From: Streptomyces glaucescens
Lineage (GTDB): Bacteria > Actinomycetota > Actinomycetes > Streptomycetales > Streptomycetaceae
Assembly: GCF_000761215.1 (NCBI RefSeq)
Contig: NZ_CP009438.1
Location: forward strand, 6,180,501 to 6,244,500
DNA length: 64,000 nucleotides
Direction of reading: 5' to 3'
Shown in pieces: positions 24,897-33,954 of the stretch (within the stretch, counting starts at the first letter, position 1; each line of letters starts with the position of its first letter). A program made the translations under genes and the position numbers. The notes under the pieces were generated by a model. It was not told the DNA's origin. It worked only from the letters and a program-made list of their open reading frames with translations, and did not search any database.

Positions 24897-25604
24897 ATGA
24901 ACACGCCTGCGCGGCGTGGCGGCGGCCCCCTGCTGCCGCGGTGGGGGCCCGGCCGGGACGGGCCATGGGACCGGGACCCGCTCGCGGAGCTGTGGCGGCT
25001 GTGGCGTGACACCGGCGGCGCGCCCGGCCGGGTGACACCGGCGCGCGGCCATGATCCGGGCCCCGTCGGGTGGGGCGGACCGGCCTGGGTGCCCGCGGTC
25101 GAGGAGGACGAGACCGACGAGGCGTTCGAGATCCGTGCCGTGCTGCCCGGGGTGCCACGCGAGCGGATCACGGTCGACATCGACGAACGCGAACTGCGGA
25201 TCACGGGCGACCTGCGCGACACCGGACTCCGCCCGCCCTCGCACGGCGGCCGCTTCTTCCACCGGACCTGGCTGCCCGTCGGAGCCGACCCCGACGGGGC
25301 GGAGGCGAGCCTGACCGACGGCGTCCTGCGGATCCGCGTGCCCAAGTCCCCGGCACCGAAACGGCGCCGCCTGCCGATCGGCGGCACGGACCGGGAGACG
25401 GACCCGGTGACGCGCGAACCGGCGGACCGGGAGACGGAATCGGTGACGCGGACGGACCGGGAGACGGACCCGGTGACGCGCGAACCGGCGGACCGGGAGG
25501 CGGAATCGGTGACGCGGACGGACCGGGAGACGGACCCGGTGACCTACGTACGGACGGGCCCGGGGACGGACCCGTCGGCGGGCCGGACGGGGGCGGACAC
25601 ATGA
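24897..25604 (+). CDS. Small heat-shock protein (Hsp20/alpha-crystallin) with repeat tail
   Basis: A 235-residue protein. ATG 24897 follows AAGGGAGG. Residues 1-60 are a Gly/Pro/Trp-rich arm, and residues about 65-155 an alpha-crystallin domain (AFEIRAVLPGVPRERITVDI, ELRITGDL, GVLRIRVPK). The tail from about 165 carries a 22-residue unit rich in Arg-Glu-Thr-Asp repeated about 2.4 times, charged and probably disordered. It also lacks an obvious C-terminal I-x-I anchor. sHsps are ATP-independent holdases; tail and arm control oligomer size. The ATGA overlap with the phosphoribosyltransferase-CBS gene implies joint expression. No HspR box was seen. Confidence 0.92.
   Translation: MNTPARRGGGPLLPRWGPGRDGPWDRDPLAELWRLWRDTGGAPGRVTPARGHDPGPVGWGGPAWVPAVEEDETDEAFEIRAVLPGVPRERITVDIDERELRITGDLRDTGLRPPSHGGRFFHRTWLPVGADPDGAEASLTDGVLRIRVPKSPAPKRRRLPIGGTDRETDPVTREPADRETESVTRTDRETDPVTREPADREAESVTRTDRETDPVTYVRTGPGTDPSAGRTGADT
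25388..25543 (+). repeat. 66-bp in-frame tandem repeat in the sHsp gene
   Basis: Units start with GGACCGGGAGACGG at 25388, 25454 and 25520 (third partial), a 66-bp (22-codon) period. The first two units differ only slightly (Thr to Ala in RETES/REAES), so the expansion looks recent. Confidence 0.93.
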
Positions 25605-26686
25605 CCACACGCACACGGTTCCACGACCGGTCGCACGCCGGCCGTGAACTCGCCGGCCATCTGCGCATCCTCCAGGAGAAGGGCCTGCTCCCGCACCCCG
25701 TCGTCCTCGCCCTGCCCCGCGGCGGCGTCACGGTCGCCCGGGAGGTCGCGCAGGCCCTCGGCGCTCCGCTCGACGTGTTCGTGGTCCGCAAGATCGGGGC
25801 CCCCTTCCACGAGGAGTTCGCCGTGGGCGCCATCGCCGGGGACGGGCCCCCGCTGTTCGACCCGCGGTCCCTGGAGCACACCGGGCTCACCGAGGAGGAC
25901 CTCGCCCCGGTGGTGGAACGGGAGCGGGCCGAGCTGCGCCGCCGCGAGGAGCGCTACCGGCAGGGCCGCCCCGCGCCCGAACTGCACGGCCGTACCGCCG
26001 TCATCGTCGACGACGGACTGGCCACCGGCGCCACCGCCCGCGCCGCCGTCCGCGCCGTGCGCGCCCGGGACCCGGAGCGGATCGTGATGGCCGCTCCCGT
26101 GTGCTCCGCGGAGGCGTCCGAGCTGCTGCGCGCCGAGGCGGACGACGTGGTCTGCCTGCTGCGGCCCAGTCCCTTCCACGCGGTCGGCCTCTGGTACGAG
26201 AACTTCGACCAGCTGACCGACGAGGACGTGCTGGACGCGCTGCGGCGGTTAGGGGGCGGCCCGGTGAGGTGCGTACGGGAGGTGATGTCGCCGGGCGTGG
26301 CATCCGTCGAACCGATGACGACGGTCGCCCGGGCCGCCGCGCTGATGCGCGAGCGGGACATCGGCGACGTCCTGGTGGCCTACGACCGCGATCTCTTCGG
26401 CGTCCTCACCGACCGGGACATCGCCGTGCGGGCCGTCGCCGAGGGCCGCGACCCCACGCGGACCAGGGTCGGCGAGCTGTGCACCCGGCCGCCCCTGGTC
26501 ACCCTCTCACCCGAGGACACCACCGAGCACGCCGTCGAGCTGATGCGCCGGTACGCCGTGCGGCGGCTGCCCGTCGTCGAGCACGGCGGCTGCCCGGTCG
26601 GCATGGTCAGCCTCGGCGACCTGGCGGCCGCCGAGGACCCGCACTCCGCCCTCGCCGGCATCAGCCGCGCGGCTCCCGGCCGCTGA
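25601..26686 (+). CDS. Phosphoribosyltransferase fused to a CBS-domain pair, with TTA codon
   Basis: A 361-residue fusion. Residues 1-210 are a type I phosphoribosyltransferase domain (LALPRGGVTVAREVA; PRPP loop TAVIVDDGLATGATAR). Residues about 225-350 are two CBS motifs (VREVMSPGVASVEPMTTV, VGELCTRPPLVTLSPEDT), which usually sense adenylates. Leu217 at the junction is encoded by TTA (26249-26251), one of two TTA codons in this window, so translation should need the bldA tRNA. Translationally coupled to the sHsp. The base substrate is unknown; similar stand-alone PRTase domains occur in actinobacterial stress loci. A linked protective role in stress or dormancy is inference. Confidence 0.93.
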   Translation: MTTRTRFHDRSHAGRELAGHLRILQEKGLLPHPVVLALPRGGVTVAREVAQALGAPLDVFVVRKIGAPFHEEFAVGAIAGDGPPLFDPRSLEHTGLTEEDLAPVVERERAELRRREERYRQGRPAPELHGRTAVIVDDGLATGATARAAVRAVRARDPERIVMAAPVCSAEASELLRAEADDVVCLLRPSPFHAVGLWYENFDQLTDEDVLDALRRLGGGPVRCVREVMSPGVASVEPMTTVARAAALMRERDIGDVLVAYDRDLFGVLTDRDIAVRAVAEGRDPTRTRVGELCTRPPLVTLSPEDTTEHAVELMRRYAVRRLPVVEHGGCPVGMVSLGDLAAAEDPHSALAGISRAAPGR

Positions 26687-26832
26687 GGGCGCCGCCTGGG
26701 GCACGTGGCCGGTGCCGGTGCCGGTGTGCCGGTGGCGATGGGGGTGGCAGCGGCAGGTGGCGGGGAGCGGTGCGGAACGGGACAATCCGGACTGGTACCC
26801 ACCGCTCGCACCGCACCGAAGGGACCTCGCGC

Positions 26833-28245
<1,413 letters not shown>

Positions 28246-28272
28246 GGGTGCCGCCGGTCGCCGGGTCCGCCG

Positions 28273-28635
28273 TCACTCCGCGGTGTCGCTGATCCCCAGG
28301 CGCAGGTGCTCCACGTGGTACACCGCCTGGTCGAGCAGCTCGGCGACATGGTGGTCGTGCAGCGCGTACACCACCGACCGGCCCCGGCGCTCGCCCACCA
28401 CCAGTCCGAGGTTGCGCAGCAGCCGTAGCTGGTGCGAGCACGCCGACTGCTCCATGCCCACCTCGGCCGCCAGCTCGGTGGCCGGCAGCGGTCCTTCGCG
28501 CAGCCGCGCGAGGATCAGCAGCCGGGAGGGGGTCGACAGGGCCTGGAGGGTGGTGGCCACCTTCGCCACGTTGTCCGCGTCGAGACGGACGCGCTCGGGG
28601 GCGCTCTGCGCGCTGGTGACGGCTCCATGACCCAT
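28273..28635 (-). CDS. ArsR/SmtB-family metal sensor (zinc/cobalt alpha-5 type)
   Basis: A 120-residue winged-HTH repressor. The recognition helix is in ELAAEVGMEQSACSHQLRLL, and the wing is GERRGRSVVYALHD. The C-terminal helix has D-x-H followed 11 residues later by H-x-x-H (DHHVAELLDQAVYHVEH), the exact ligand spacing of the SmtB/CzrA alpha-5 site that senses Zn(II)/Co(II). Divergent from a P1B-4 ATPase, so metal binding should release the operator and induce the pump. ATG 28635 has a TAAGAT box 7 nt upstream and no ribosome binding site, consistent with a leaderless mRNA. Confidence 0.95.
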   Translation of the reverse strand: MGHGAVTSAQSAPERVRLDADNVAKVATTLQALSTPSRLLILARLREGPLPATELAAEVGMEQSACSHQLRLLRNLGLVVGERRGRSVVYALHDHHVAELLDQAVYHVEHLRLGISDTAE

Positions 28636-28642
28636 GGCGTGT

Positions 28643-28697
28643 ATCTTACCGACCGTACATGAACGAATGAATGAGTCTTCATGTGTTCCTGTATGGT
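28643..28697. promoter_or_regulatory. Divergent arsR / P1B-ATPase promoters and operator
   Basis: The dyad ACATGAA (28657-28663) and TTCATGT (28678-28684) lies between the two -10 boxes. Nested in it is TGAA-N6-TTCA (28668-28681), like ArsR/SmtB operators. The arsR -10 is TAAGAT (complement of 28643-28648) and the ATPase -10 is TATGGT (28692-28697); each ends 7 nt before its start codon. Confidence 0.75.
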
Positions 28698-28704
28698 GTG
28701 GCGC

Positions 28705-30684
28705 GTGTCCGCGACTCTCGCTCCCCGACAGACCTCCGCCCGCACCCAGCCGGCCCCCCGCCGCCGCACCCGGGTCCTCGCGCTCCCCGAGGCCCGCTGG
28801 GCACTCGCCGCGCTGGCCGCCTTCCTGCTGGGCCTCGCACTCGATCTCGGCGGAGCCCCCGCCTGGGCCCACGGCGTCGCCTACGCGGTCGCCTACGTCA
28901 CGGGCGGCTGGGAGCCCGCCCTGGAGGGACTGCGCGCCCTGCGCGAGAAGACCCTCGACGTCGACCTGCTGATGATCGTCGCCGCCCTCGGCGCCGCCGC
29001 GATCGGCCAGGTCCTCGACGGCGCCCTGCTGATCGTCATCTTCGCCACCTCCGGCGCCCTGGAGGCCCTGGCCACCGCCCGCACCGCCGACTCCGTGCGC
29101 GGCCTGCTCGACCTCGCCCCCGCCACCGCGACCCGGATCCACGCCGACGGCACCGAGGAGACCGTTCCCGCCGCCGGACTCGCCGTCGGCGACACGCTGC
29201 TGATCCGGCCGGGCGAGCTGATCGGCGCCGACGGCACGGTCCTGGACGGCACCAGCGAGGCCGACCAGGCCACCATCACCGGCGAACCCCTCCCGGTCGT
29301 CAAGCGCCCCGGCGACGAGGTCTTCGCCGGCACCCTCAACGGCACCGGCGCCCTGCGCGTCCGCGTCGACCGCGACCCCGCCGACTCCGTCATCGCCCGC
29401 ATCGTCACCCTGGTCGAGGAGGCCTCCCGCACCAAGGCACCCACCCAGCTCTTCATCGAGAAGGTCGAGCAGCGCTACGCCGTCGGCGTGGTGGCCGCCA
29501 CCCTCGCCGTCTTCGCGGTCCCGCTCGCGTTCGGCGCCGGCCTCACCGACGCCCTGCTGCGCGCGATGACCTTCATGATCGTCGCCTCGCCGTGCGCGGT
29601 CGTCCTCGCCACCATGCCGCCGCTGCTGTCCGCCATCGCCAACGCCGGCCGGCACGGCGTCCTGGTCAAGTCGGCCGTCGCGATGGAGCGCCTCGGCGAG
29701 ACCGACACCGCCGCCCTCGACAAGACCGGCACCCTGACCGAAGGCGCCCCCGAGGTCACGGCCGTACGGCCGCTGCCGGGCTCCGGGCTCGACGAGGAGC
29801 GACTGCTCGCCCTCGCCGCGGCGGCCGAGCACCCCAGCGAGCATCCGCTGGCCCGGGCGATCGTGGCGGCGGCCCGGGAGCGGGGACTGCCGATCGCGAC
29901 GGCGGAGAAGTTCACGGCGACACCGGGGGAGGGGGTCTCGGCGGTGGTGGACGGCCGGCCGGTGACGGTCGGCCGTGCGCGGGACGCCGTGCCCGGTCCG
30001 CCGCGGGAGCCCCACGGGGCACAGGCCGCCGGTGCGCGGCCCGACGCCGGCCCGCGGGAGCGGGGCGCCACCGTCGTCACCGTCCACCGGGACGGCGTCC
30101 CCGTCGGCACCCTGGCCCTCACCGACCGCCTGCGCCCCGACGCCGCCGCCACCACCGCCGCCCTCACCGCCCTGACCGGCACCCCGCCCGTCCTGCTCAC
30201 CGGCGACAACCGGCACACCGCCGCCCGCGTCGCCGAGGCCACCGGGCTCACCGACGTCCGGGCGGAGCTGCTGCCCGAGGACAAGGCCGGTGCCGTGCAC
30301 GACATCCAGCGGACCGGCCGCAAGGTGCTGTTCGTCGGCGACGGGGTCAACGACGCGCCCGCCCTCGCCGCCGCCCACTCCGGCATCGCGATGGGCCGCG
30401 CCGGATCCGACCTGGCCCTGGAGACCGCCGACGCGGTCGTCGTCCGCGACGAGCTCGCCGCCGTCCCGGCGGTCGTCCGACTGTCCCGCGCCGCCCGCCG
30501 CCTGGTGGTGCAGAACCTGGTCATCGCCGGCACCTTCATCACCGTCCTGGTCGTCTGGGACCTGGCCGGCCACCTCCCGCTGCCGCTCGGTGTCGCCGGC
30601 CACGAGGGTTCGACCGTGCTGGTCGGCCTGAACGGACTGCGGCTGCTGCGCGAGTCCGCGTGGCGGCCCGGCCGGTCCGGGTGA
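28705..30684 (+). CDS. P1B-4-type heavy-metal ATPase (Co2+/Fe2+/Zn2+ exporter)
   Basis: A 659-residue P-type ATPase. The ITGEPLP actuator loop, phosphorylation site DKTGTLTEG, HP motif EHPSEHPLAR and GDGVNDAPAL are intact. The membrane metal motif is SPC (IVASPCAVVLAT) rather than CPC, and the last membrane region carries HEGST. SPC plus HEG-x-T without an N-terminal metal domain defines the P1B-4 class (CoaT, CtpD). It exports Co(II), Fe(II) or Zn(II) at the plasma membrane. Start: GTG 28705 lies 7 nt after the TATGGT box. An ATG at 28681 would add MCSCMVWR but falls inside the operator. Residues about 415-445 hold a non-conserved Gly/Pro/Arg-rich stretch in the nucleotide domain. Confidence 0.94.
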   Translation: MSATLAPRQTSARTQPAPRRRTRVLALPEARWALAALAAFLLGLALDLGGAPAWAHGVAYAVAYVTGGWEPALEGLRALREKTLDVDLLMIVAALGAAAIGQVLDGALLIVIFATSGALEALATARTADSVRGLLDLAPATATRIHADGTEETVPAAGLAVGDTLLIRPGELIGADGTVLDGTSEADQATITGEPLPVVKRPGDEVFAGTLNGTGALRVRVDRDPADSVIARIVTLVEEASRTKAPTQLFIEKVEQRYAVGVVAATLAVFAVPLAFGAGLTDALLRAMTFMIVASPCAVVLATMPPLLSAIANAGRHGVLVKSAVAMERLGETDTAALDKTGTLTEGAPEVTAVRPLPGSGLDEERLLALAAAAEHPSEHPLARAIVAAARERGLPIATAEKFTATPGEGVSAVVDGRPVTVGRARDAVPGPPREPHGAQAAGARPDAGPRERGATVVTVHRDGVPVGTLALTDRLRPDAAATTAALTALTGTPPVLLTGDNRHTAARVAEATGLTDVRAELLPEDKAGAVHDIQRTGRKVLFVGDGVNDAPALAAAHSGIAMGRAGSDLALETADAVVVRDELAAVPAVVRLSRAARRLVVQNLVIAGTFITVLVVWDLAGHLPLPLGVAGHEGSTVLVGLNGLRLLRESAWRPGRSG

Positions 30685-30763
30685 TCCGGACCGGTCCAGG
30701 ACAGTCGGGGTCGATGTCGGATTCTCGCCAGCCCGCGTGCCCCCGGTGCCGGATGCTGGACGC

Positions 30764-32257
30764 ATGCAGATGGGGATGCACACCGACATCGAGCGCTGTG
30801 TCCGCGCCGTCCGGTCCAAGGACGCCCGCTTCGACGGCTGGTTCTTCACCGCCGTCCTGACCACCGGGATCTACTGCCGGCCCAGTTGCCCGGTCGTACC
30901 GCCCAAGCGGGAGAACATGGTGTTCCACCCGAGCGCGGCCGCCTGCCAGCAGGCCGGCTTCCGGGCCTGCAAGCGCTGCCGCCCCGACACCAGCCCCGGC
31001 TCCCCGGAGTGGAACCAGCGCGCCGACCTCGTGGCCCGCGCCATGCGGCTGATCACCGACGGCGTCGTGGACCGCGAGGGCGTCCCCGGCCTCGCCGCCC
31101 GGCTCGGCTACAGCACCCGGCAGATCGAACGCCAGCTGCTCGCCGAGCTGGGCGCCGGCCCGCTCGCCCTCGCCCGCGCCCAGCGGGCCCAGACGGCCCG
31201 CCTGCTGATCGAGACGACCGCCCTGCCGATGGCGGAGATCGCCTTCGCGGCGGGCTTCGCCTCCATCCGCACCTTCAACGACACCGTCCGCGAGGTCTAC
31301 GCCCTCACCCCCAGCGACCTGCGCACCCGCACACCCCGGACGAACCCCGCCGGGACACCCGCCGGCACCCCCGGAGCGATCTCCCTGCGCCTCCCCTTCC
31401 GCGCCCCCCTCAACCCCGACAACCTCTTCGGCCACCTGGCCGCGACCGCCGTGCCCGGCGTCGAGGAGTGGCGGGACGGCGCCTACCGCCGCACCCTGCG
31501 CCTCCCCTACGGGCACGGCATCGCCGCGCTCACCCCGCGCCCCGACCACATCGCCTGCCGCCTCACCCTCACCGACCTGCGCGACCTGCCCGTCGCCATC
31601 AGCCGCTGCCGCCGCCTGCTCGACCTGGACGCCGACCCGGTCGCCATCGACGACCAGCTGCGCACGGACCCGGTGCTCGCCCCGCTGGTGGACAAGGCAC
31701 CCGGGCGACGGGTCCCGCGCACGGTCGACGAGGCGGAGTTCGCGGTACGGGCCGTACTCGGCCAGCAGGTCTCCACGGCCGCCGCCCGCACCCACGCGGC
31801 CCGCCTGGTCAGTGCGCACGGCGAGGCCGTCGACGACCCCGAGGGCGGCCTCACCCACCTGTTCCCGGCACCGGCGGACCTCGCCGCCGTCGACCCGGAG
31901 TCCCTGGCGATGCCCCGCACCCGCCGCGTGACCCTCACCACCCTCGTCGGCCGGCTCGCCGACGGCTCGCTGCCCCTGGGCGTGGAGAGCGACTGGCCGG
32001 AGGCCCGTGCCAGGCTCCTCGCCCTCCCCGGCTTCGGCCCGTGGACGGCCGACGTGATCGCGATGCGGGCCCTCGGCGACCCCGACGCCTTCCTCCCCAC
32101 CGACCTCGGCGTCCGCCGCGCCGCCCGGGAACTGGGCCTGCCCTCCACCCCGGCCGCGCTCACCGCCCGCGCGGCGGCCTGGCGGCCCTGGCGGGCGTAC
32201 GCCGTCCAGTACCTGTGGGCGACGGACGACCACCCCATCAACTTCCTGCCGGTATGA
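30764..32257 (+). CDS. AdaA-AlkA: methylation sensor fused to 3-methyladenine DNA glycosylase
   Basis: A 497-residue fusion. The N-terminal Ada zinc domain has Cys38, Cys42, Cys69 and Cys72, the same numbers as in E. coli Ada, with Cys38 the methylphosphotriester acceptor. An AraC-type HTH follows (about 95-190). The AlkA part includes an N-terminal beta domain and the helix-hairpin-helix (LPGFGPWTADVIAMRAL) with catalytic Asp in FLPTDLGVRR. Once methylated, the Ada part should activate the operon; AlkA excises 3-methyladenine and related bases. ATG 30764 is preferred; ATGs at 30770 and 30776 are possible. ogt follows 24 bp downstream. Confidence 0.95.
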   Translation: MQMGMHTDIERCVRAVRSKDARFDGWFFTAVLTTGIYCRPSCPVVPPKRENMVFHPSAAACQQAGFRACKRCRPDTSPGSPEWNQRADLVARAMRLITDGVVDREGVPGLAARLGYSTRQIERQLLAELGAGPLALARAQRAQTARLLIETTALPMAEIAFAAGFASIRTFNDTVREVYALTPSDLRTRTPRTNPAGTPAGTPGAISLRLPFRAPLNPDNLFGHLAATAVPGVEEWRDGAYRRTLRLPYGHGIAALTPRPDHIACRLTLTDLRDLPVAISRCRRLLDLDADPVAIDDQLRTDPVLAPLVDKAPGRRVPRTVDEAEFAVRAVLGQQVSTAAARTHAARLVSAHGEAVDDPEGGLTHLFPAPADLAAVDPESLAMPRTRRVTLTTLVGRLADGSLPLGVESDWPEARARLLALPGFGPWTADVIAMRALGDPDAFLPTDLGVRRAARELGLPSTPAALTARAAAWRPWRAYAVQYLWATDDHPINFLPV

Positions 32258-32281
32258 GGCACCAGAGAACCAGGAACCGTC

Positions 32282-32764
32282 ATGAGACAGCACACGGTGA
32301 TCGACAGTCCGTACGGCCCGCTGACCCTGGTCGCCGACGACGGCGTCCTGTGCGGCGTGTACATGGAGGACCAGCGCCACCGGCCGCCCGAGGAGACCTT
32401 CGGCTCCCGCGACCAGCGCCCCTTCGCCGAGGCGGAGGAACAACTGGAGGCCTACTTCGCGGGCCGGCTGACCGAGTTCACCCTCCCGCTGCGCCTGCAC
32501 GGCACCCCGTTCCAGCGCCGCGTCTGGGAGCACCTGCGGACCATCCCGTACGGCGAGACCCGCACCTACGGCCGGCTCGCCGCCGCCCTCGGCAATCCCA
32601 GGGCGTCCCGCGCGGTCGGCCTCGCCAACGGCAGGAACCCGATCGGCATCATCATCCCCTGCCACCGCGTGGTCGGCACCGACGGCAGCCTCACCGGCTA
32701 CGGCGGCGGCCTCGCCCGCAAGCAGCGCCTGCTGGACTTCGAGTCGGGCACCGCGCTGTTCTGA
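32282..32764 (+). CDS. ogt: Methylated-DNA-[protein]-cysteine S-methyltransferase
   Basis: A 160-residue O6-alkylguanine-DNA alkyltransferase. The acceptor Cys127 is in IIIPCHRVVG. The DNA-binding Arg finger (RASRAVGLANGRNP) and the active-site Tyr in IPYGETRTYGRLA are present. It repairs O6-methylguanine by suicide transfer. It lies 24 bp after AdaA-AlkA, so it belongs to the adaptive alkylation-response operon. A hairpin (CCGCTC-CAGT-GAGCGG, 32808-32823) follows between it and the convergent sirtuin gene. Confidence 0.97.
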   Translation: MRQHTVIDSPYGPLTLVADDGVLCGVYMEDQRHRPPEETFGSRDQRPFAEAEEQLEAYFAGRLTEFTLPLRLHGTPFQRRVWEHLRTIPYGETRTYGRLAAALGNPRASRAVGLANGRNPIGIIIPCHRVVGTDGSLTGYGGGLARKQRLLDFESGTALF

Positions 32765-32914
32765 CCGCCCCGGACCCGCCCCGAACCCGGTGGCCTACGT
32801 CCACGGCCCGCTCCAGTGAGCGGACCCGCTCGGTCTCGCGAGGGGGAGTACCACTACGAGGCGCACGGGCTCCGTGGCGGCGCCTGACGCGGCACGGGCC
32901 GGGGCCGGCCGGCC

Positions 32915-33646
32915 CTACGCCGACTGTCCCACCCGGCGCAGCAGGGCGGGCAGGGCCGTGCCGATCGGGTCCCTGATCACCTCGTCGGCCAGCTCGTCGT
33001 ACGGCGTCGGCTCGGCGTTGACGACGATCAGGCGGGCGCCGTGGTCCGCGGCGACGCCCGCCAGGCCCGCGGCGGGCTGCACCTGGAGGCTGGTGCCGGC
33101 GGCGATGAAGACCTGGCAGGCCTTCGTGACGGCGACGGCGTCGCCGAGCACCACCGGGTCGAGCCGCTCGCCGAACATCACCGTCGCCGGTTTCAGGATG
33201 CCCCCGCACTCCCGGCACGGCGGATCCGGCTCCCCGGCCTCGACCCGGGCCAGGGCGTCCTCCATCGGACCGCCCGCGTGGCACGCCGTGCAGACGTACC
33301 GGCGTGCCGTGCCGTGCAGTTCGAGGACCTTGCGGTCGGGCATCCCGGCGAGCTGGTGCAGACCGTCCACATTCTGGGTGATCACCCGCACCGGCACCCC
33401 GGACCTCTCCAGTTCCGCCACCGCCCGGTGCGCGGCGTTCGGTTCGGCCCCCAGGGCCCCGGCGTCCCGTCGCATCAGCCAGGAGCGGCGGCGGATCTCC
33501 GGGTCGCCCATGTAGTACTCGTACGTCACCAGCTTCTCGGCCTCGGGGTCGCGCCGCCACAGCCCCTGGGGGCCGCGGTAGTCGGGGATGCCGGAGTCGG
33601 TCGAGACACCGGCGCCGGTCAGCAGGGCGACGAGGGGCTTGCTCAT
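32915..33646 (-). CDS. cobB: Sirtuin (NAD-dependent protein deacylase)
   Basis: A 243-residue Sir2 protein. NAD-binding GAGVSTDSGIPDYRG, TQNVDGLHQLAG, catalytic His in LELHGTARR, and the zinc knuckle CTACHAG...CRECGG (two Cys pairs) are intact. It removes acyl groups from lysines using NAD+, releasing nicotinamide and O-acetyl-ADP-ribose. From memory, the S. coelicolor equivalent would be CobB2. ATG 33646 has a TACGCT box (complement of 33654-33659) 7 nt upstream and no ribosome binding site, so the mRNA is probably leaderless. Divergent from the VapB-like gene; Nudix and ADP-ribosylglycohydrolase genes lie next on the same strand. Confidence 0.96.
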   Translation of the reverse strand: MSKPLVALLTGAGVSTDSGIPDYRGPQGLWRRDPEAEKLVTYEYYMGDPEIRRRSWLMRRDAGALGAEPNAAHRAVAELERSGVPVRVITQNVDGLHQLAGMPDRKVLELHGTARRYVCTACHAGGPMEDALARVEAGEPDPPCRECGGILKPATVMFGERLDPVVLGDAVAVTKACQVFIAAGTSLQVQPAAGLAGVAADHGARLIVVNAEPTPYDELADEVIRDPIGTALPALLRRVGQSA

Positions 33647-33653
33647 GCCGCCG

Positions 33654-33718
33654 AGCGTAGGGCGGGCCCGCAGGCCGGGGCGAACGGATATCCGGGAGGC
33701 GGAGCGCGGTGCTAGGGT
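33654..33718. promoter_or_regulatory. Divergent leaderless promoters, cobB / VapB-like
   Basis: The cobB -10 TACGCT (complement of 33654-33659) and the VapB-like gene's -10 TAGGGT (33713-33718) each end 6-7 nt before the start codon. The 78-bp gap also holds a GGATATCC palindrome at about 33686-33693. No strong -35 boxes are visible. Confidence 0.6.
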
Positions 33719-33724
33719 CCGCGC

Positions 33725-33922
33725 ATGGCCAAGGTCAATGTCTCGCTCGACGCCGAACTCGTCGTGGAAACCATGGTGCTCGCCGGTGTCGGCAGCCCCC
33801 AGGACGCCGTCGAGCTGGTCCTGCGCGACTACATCGAGCGCGGGCACCGCACCGAGGCGAGGCTCGTCACCCGTGACGAGGCGCTGCGCGAGGTCGACGT
33901 CAAACCCCGCGAGGAGGGCTGA
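33725..33922 (+). CDS. VapB-family antitoxin-like protein, no cognate toxin seen
   Basis: A 65-residue ribbon-helix-helix-like protein: AKVNVSLDAELVVETMVLAGVGSPQDAVELVLRDYIER split into an N-terminal strand and two helices, then a polar tail. This matches the VapB/DUF2191 group of antitoxins. The TAGGGT box lies 6 nt before ATG 33725. No PIN-domain toxin is encoded downstream; the next gene is a convergent Nudix. It may be an orphan antitoxin or a repurposed DNA-binding regulator of the divergent sirtuin gene. Confidence 0.85.
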   Translation: MAKVNVSLDAELVVETMVLAGVGSPQDAVELVLRDYIERGHRTEARLVTRDEALREVDVKPREEG

Positions 33923-33954
33923 ACCCCACCCGCCGGGCCCGCACCGCCGGACAC

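Noticed and set aside
26690..26765. GGTGCCGGTGCCGGTG microsatellite as a regulatory repeat before lpdA
   Set aside because: Short, low complexity and without symmetry; probably compositional.
28681..28704. ATG 28681 as the start of the P1B-4 ATPase (adds MCSCMVWR)
   Set aside because: It lies inside the operator and upstream of the TATGGT box, with no Shine-Dalgarno. GTG 28705 fits the leaderless pattern. The CSC in the extension keeps this from being excluded outright.
33725..33954. A complete VapBC toxin-antitoxin module
   Set aside because: Only the antitoxin-like gene is present; the next gene is a convergent Nudix, with no PIN domain in any frame nearby.
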